Shown here: positions 60,591 through 64,000 of the stretch, piece by piece
How positions within the stretch are numbered: the stretch's first letter is position 1
Layout of the letters: each line of letters opens with the position of its first letter
The notes under the pieces: model-generated
Told to the model about the DNA's origin: nothing
Database searches by the model: none
The model's input: only the letters and a program-made list of their open reading frames with translations
Position numbers and translations under genes: made by a program
Assembly: GCA_937928405.1 (NCBI GenBank)
Contig: CALFWZ010000065.1
Span: 62,001 to 126,000 of the forward strand
Reading direction: 5' to 3'
From: an uncultured Saprospiraceae bacterium
Lineage (GTDB): Bacteria; Bacteroidota; Bacteroidia; Chitinophagales; Saprospiraceae
DNA: 64,000 nt

Positions 60591-61378
60591 TAATTATTTA
60601 ATTTAAATTGGAGACTCAGGCCTGTTAAGCCGTATGTTTGAACTTGTACTCTTTTTTGTTTATGTAATCTGGGAATCAAATAACCTATGCTGGCTCCAAG
60701 TGCGTAGCCTGCTATAATGTCCGTTGGAAAATGTCTTCCTGCTTCATATCGAAGAAATCCTATCGTCGCCGGAATGATGGCAGCAGTCGACCAAATTAAG
60801 TACTTGTTTTTTATATTAGGATGAACATCTGTAATAATAGTTGCCATCAAAAAAGACATTGCAGTGGTGACAGAGGTATGTCCAGAGAAAAAAGATAGTC
60901 TGGCTTCGCCTTCCAATTTTCTTTCTATCGATACAGCTGGATCATAGTTGAATGGCCGATATCTTTTGGACAATCCTTTTGAAATATTCGTTATTCCATT
61001 TGTTATTAATATGGTTTCCACCGCCATTAATCCAACGGCCATTCCTTCAAATCTACACTTGGGAATAACATAAGCAATGACTGGAAGAGAAAGAGAACTG
61101 TAAAGAATAATATCACTAATTTTTTTAGCATTAGTCGAATTATTGCTGATTGCATCCCGATCCAATCGATTAATACTATTTGGGTCTAATGCGTTGATTT
61201 CAACTAATGTTGGCGCCTCAACATTGGTTTTTAAAATATCACCCAATACTTGAAGCCCAACGCCTGCACCAACGATGACAAGATCTTTTTTCCAGCTTAG
61301 ATTATAGACATTTTCTTGGCTATTCCCGTAATATGGAAGAATCAGAAATAAGATTAATAAAAGTCTAAGTTTTATCAT
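60590..61378 (-). CDS. PAP2 superfamily phosphatase
   Basis: SKRYRPFNYD, SFFSGHTSVTTAMSFLMA, RYEAGRHFPTDIIAGYALGASIGYLIP; stop overlaps the next start as TAATG. Confidence 0.88.
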   Translation of the reverse strand: MIKLRLLLILFLILPYYGNSQENVYNLSWKKDLVIVGAGVGLQVLGDILKTNVEAPTLVEINALDPNSINRLDRDAISNNSTNAKKISDIILYSSLSLPVIAYVIPKCRFEGMAVGLMAVETILITNGITNISKGLSKRYRPFNYDPAVSIERKLEGEARLSFFSGHTSVTTAMSFLMATIITDVHPNIKNKYLIWSTAAIIPATIGFLRYEAGRHFPTDIIAGYALGASIGYLIPRLHKQKRVQVQTYGLTGLSLQFKLNN

Positions 61379-61475
61379 TTTGTATAAGGTCGATACTTAA
61401 ATACACCGTTTACTAAATCCCTAAAGAACGTAAATATTTAATGGAAATAAGCATATTAGAAAAAGACTTTTTTGG

Positions 61476-64000
61476 TTAAAAAGCCAATGCTCCACCCACA
61501 TTAAGGGTAGATTCGTTTTCCGCTTTGAAATATCCAATTCTAAAACCTACTAGATTTAAAGGCGTAAAAAATATTCCTCCACCAACACTTGTGTGCCATC
61601 CATCAACTTCATTAACTTCGTCTTCATACCAAGCTCTACCATAGTCGAAGGATCCAAATAGTCCTAATGCCATAGGAAAGGCTCCCTTCCCTTGAAAAAG
61701 TTTTAACCTTAGATCACTTGCATGGTAAGCGATGGTTTCTCCAGCAAAGCGATTGGTTCTAAATCCTCGTAATTGAGTACCACCTCCTAGGTAATTAGCA
61801 TGGAAAAATTCTGCATCACCGACCGTATGAGCAGCTCCTATATTCATCGCTAAAACCAACCGATTGGTTTGGCTAAATGGAATATAAGTGGTTAGTCCAG
61901 TACCGAAAGTTAGGTTGGAATATTTGGAATCCTGAAAGTTTAATTTATAATCGGTAAACATGTTAAAACTAAATCCTCTAGTTGGTACCGTAGGATTGTT
62001 GATGCGTTCCGTTGTCCACTCTAATCTAAGTCCACCATAGAGTTTACTTTCAAAAGCCTCTGCAGGTAGATTGGCTTGATCAAGGAGGTAGAAACGAGGA
62101 TCATCATCCGTTTCTTCTAAATTGAAAAATTCCACAGAAGGATTGATCTTAAAACTAGAACTATTCCAAATTGGTTTGACAAAACCAGGATTAATATCAA
62201 TATGGGTTCCTTTTACAATATGAAAGGTCGTATTAGAGGCTTCATCAATGGTAGGAAAGACTTCTTCATAATCAACATAATTATTTCCTAAACCATAGTA
62301 TTGTTGGATATAGGCAGGACCTAATCCAGTGGCATTTAATTCAAAATCCCATTTCCCTAATGCTTTCGGAAAATAGCCCGCATAGTTGACGACAAAGGCC
62401 GTATTTTGAGGATAGAAAGAAAACGCAAGGGTATGGTTTGCTTTAAAAGGATCAGATCTAAAGCCATGTTTTTTCCACCAAATATTATAAGTCAATCCCA
62501 ATCCCTCGTCGGTATAAAAACCTACAATAGGGAAGTGGAAAAGTCTATTTTGATTCCAATCTAATCTATTATAGCGGTTGATACCATCTTCGTTTTTTAT
62601 ATGAGATTTATGAGGTCCAGTAACGACTATTCCTTCTGGTCGATCATAGACTAAAATATTATTATTGGTAGACTCATTAACGATTACGTCTTCTCCGCTT
62701 CCTCCAACAATCCTAATTTTGATGGAAGATTTATGGTTTCCTTTAATTAAAAAGTGATCCGATTTTTTTAATCCATGTAGTTGTATTTCTTTTGTTATTT
62801 TTCCATCTAAGATATTTTTATACTTAATGTTCTTAGGAGATTTTTTCTTACTATAAGCAACTATTTTTACTTGATTTCCTGACAGGTATTCTACTTCAAA
62901 GAAATCTTCTTTGTTGGTTCCCGGTACGGATACTTCTTTGTAGATATAATCATACCAGTCGCTGGCATACTTTTTTAAGTCAGCTCGTCTTACGCGTAAG
63001 ACTTCTTTGATTTTATCAGCATTCAGTTTTTGAATTTCTTCCGGCCAATCAAGAAAAGCTTCATCGATAATTTGATCAGTTAAGTTTCTTTCTAATTCTT
63101 CTGCAGCGGCTAAAAAATCAGCTTTACCTAAATCATTTAAGAACGTTCGATCAAAATATCTTCCACTAAAAATAAGTCCTGGAAAAAAGTCAATTTTATT
63201 TTTAAACCTTCGGAGTGTTGGGTTAAAGAAAGGTCTACTAGCGACATAATCCAAGACTCCGTCATTCTTGTAAAACACTTGATCTCGATCACGGGGAACG
63301 GGTCTATAAAGTGTCGAATCTTGGGTTTTAAAAGAAGCCCATCGCCATTGATCTTCATGTCTATCCCAATCACCAATCCACATATCAAACAATCTTGACC
63401 GAAGCGTAATTTCTTTGTCTATTTTGTGTTTAGAATTTTTTATTAGTAACTCTGCCAAATCAAGCGTATTAATGGTCTTTTTTGTTCCTCCGTAATTTTT
63501 ATGGGTGCTAGCATTTCCTCCAGGACGTTCTTCAAAAACATAAAGCGCATCGGCAAAATCACTATTATAATCACCTAATGATTCTTGATGGGGGAGATAT
63601 ACCAATTTTGGATTGGCATGGTAAATTCTAGCAGCGTCCGCTAGTTTAGGGATTACCAAGGCGCCGTAAGGATGCGAGGCTGCGATACCATCCTGAATAA
63701 TAGATTGGACCACCGTATTTCTTAATGGTGGTGGTACTATTTTTTCAACATTTTTATTAACAGACCGCAGGACATATTGAACGCCATCTGCATTTTCTAG
63801 TCTTAAAGAATTTGTCTGAAAACCTCCACCTTGCTGTATCGGTTTTAGTCCTCCTGCTACTTCATCCAACCATAATAAAGGCGCTTCTACGTCTTGTCTC
63901 CAAGCTTCTCGATAAAATTTACCTCGTAAAAATCTCCATTTTCCATATCTATCAGTTGCATTCGTTGTGATGGTTTTTGGATAATCGCTTTTAGGTTTAT
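61476..64000 (-). CDS. BamA/TamA-like outer membrane protein with an N-terminal region resembling FAM20/HipA-type kinase motifs; 5' end outside the window
   Basis: The frame stays open past the track start at 63869 to the window edge (KPKSDYPKTITTNATDRYGKWRFLRGKFYREAWRQDVEAPLLWLDEVAGG...). SRLFDMWIGDWDRHEDQWRWASF; C-terminal barrel ending NVGGALAF. Confidence 0.82.
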   Translation of the reverse strand, partial: KPKSDYPKTITTNATDRYGKWRFLRGKFYREAWRQDVEAPLLWLDEVAGGLKPIQQGGGFQTNSLRLENADGVQYVLRSVNKNVEKIVPPPLRNTVVQSIIQDGIAASHPYGALVIPKLADAARIYHANPKLVYLPHQESLGDYNSDFADALYVFEERPGGNASTHKNYGGTKKTINTLDLAELLIKNSKHKIDKEITLRSRLFDMWIGDWDRHEDQWRWASFKTQDSTLYRPVPRDRDQVFYKNDGVLDYVASRPFFNPTLRRFKNKIDFFPGLIFSGRYFDRTFLNDLGKADFLAAAEELERNLTDQIIDEAFLDWPEEIQKLNADKIKEVLRVRRADLKKYASDWYDYIYKEVSVPGTNKEDFFEVEYLSGNQVKIVAYSKKKSPKNIKYKNILDGKITKEIQLHGLKKSDHFLIKGNHKSSIKIRIVGGSGEDVIVNESTNNNILVYDRPEGIVVTGPHKSHIKNEDGINRYNRLDWNQNRLFHFPIVGFYTDEGLGLTYNIWWKKHGFRSDPFKANHTLAFSFYPQNTAFVVNYAGYFPKALGKWDFELNATGLGPAYIQQYYGLGNNYVDYEEVFPTIDEASNTTFHIVKGTHIDINPGFVKPIWNSSSFKINPSVEFFNLEETDDDPRFYLLDQANLPAEAFESKLYGGLRLEWTTERINNPTVPTRGFSFNMFTDYKLNFQDSKYSNLTFGTGLTTYIPFSQTNRLVLAMNIGAAHTVGDAEFFHANYLGGGTQLRGFRTNRFAGETIAYHASDLRLKLFQGKGAFPMALGLFGSFDYGRAWYEDEVNEVDGWHTSVGGGIFFTPLNLVGFRIGYFKAENESTLNVGGALAF

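Noticed and set aside
1-64000. tRNA or rRNA genes
   Set aside because: I saw no convincing cloverleaf or rRNA signature by eye; a tRNAscan/Infernal run would settle it.

Overview
Window from a Bacteroidota chromosome. I infer this from AT-rich intergenic DNA, many T9SS-secreted proteins with gliding-motility-type or type A C-terminal sorting domains, TonB/OMP families, BlaI/M56 pairs and head-GIN proteins; a Saprospiraceae/Lewinella-like host is a guess. The left half is mostly ordinary: a thioredoxin/MsrA-like protein, a subtilase with a SPOR domain, a TonB-like protein, an SbcD-like phosphoesterase, GAPDH, an amidase lipoprotein, GT39 and a 2OG oxygenase. It also holds large secreted repeat proteins and a DUF4956-HlyD-OMF-T9SS-CotH locus. 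The middle has an S41 protease facing a MarR regulator across a perfect 18-bp palindrome, a group II intron 3' tail, and a small accessory cluster with an HEXXH/Zn-ribbon protein. A BlaI + M56 peptidase-ankyrin fusion pair follows. The right end (about 53.4-61.4 kb) looks like a defence or accessory island. It starts with a three-gene operon: (A) PtuB-like HNH fused to a PtuA-like AAA ATPase, (B) a second stand-alone PtuB-like HNH, and (C) a DUF2235 (Tle1-like) hydrolase fused in frame to a tyrosine-recombinase-like domain with partly degenerate catalytic residues. Next to it on the opposite strand are a degraded defence-type ORF, a cNMP-binding/AlbA_2 fusion and a PycTM/DUF5706-like membrane protein. 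The A-B-C operon is my best candidate for an undescribed system. All family names come from reading motifs; no searches were run.
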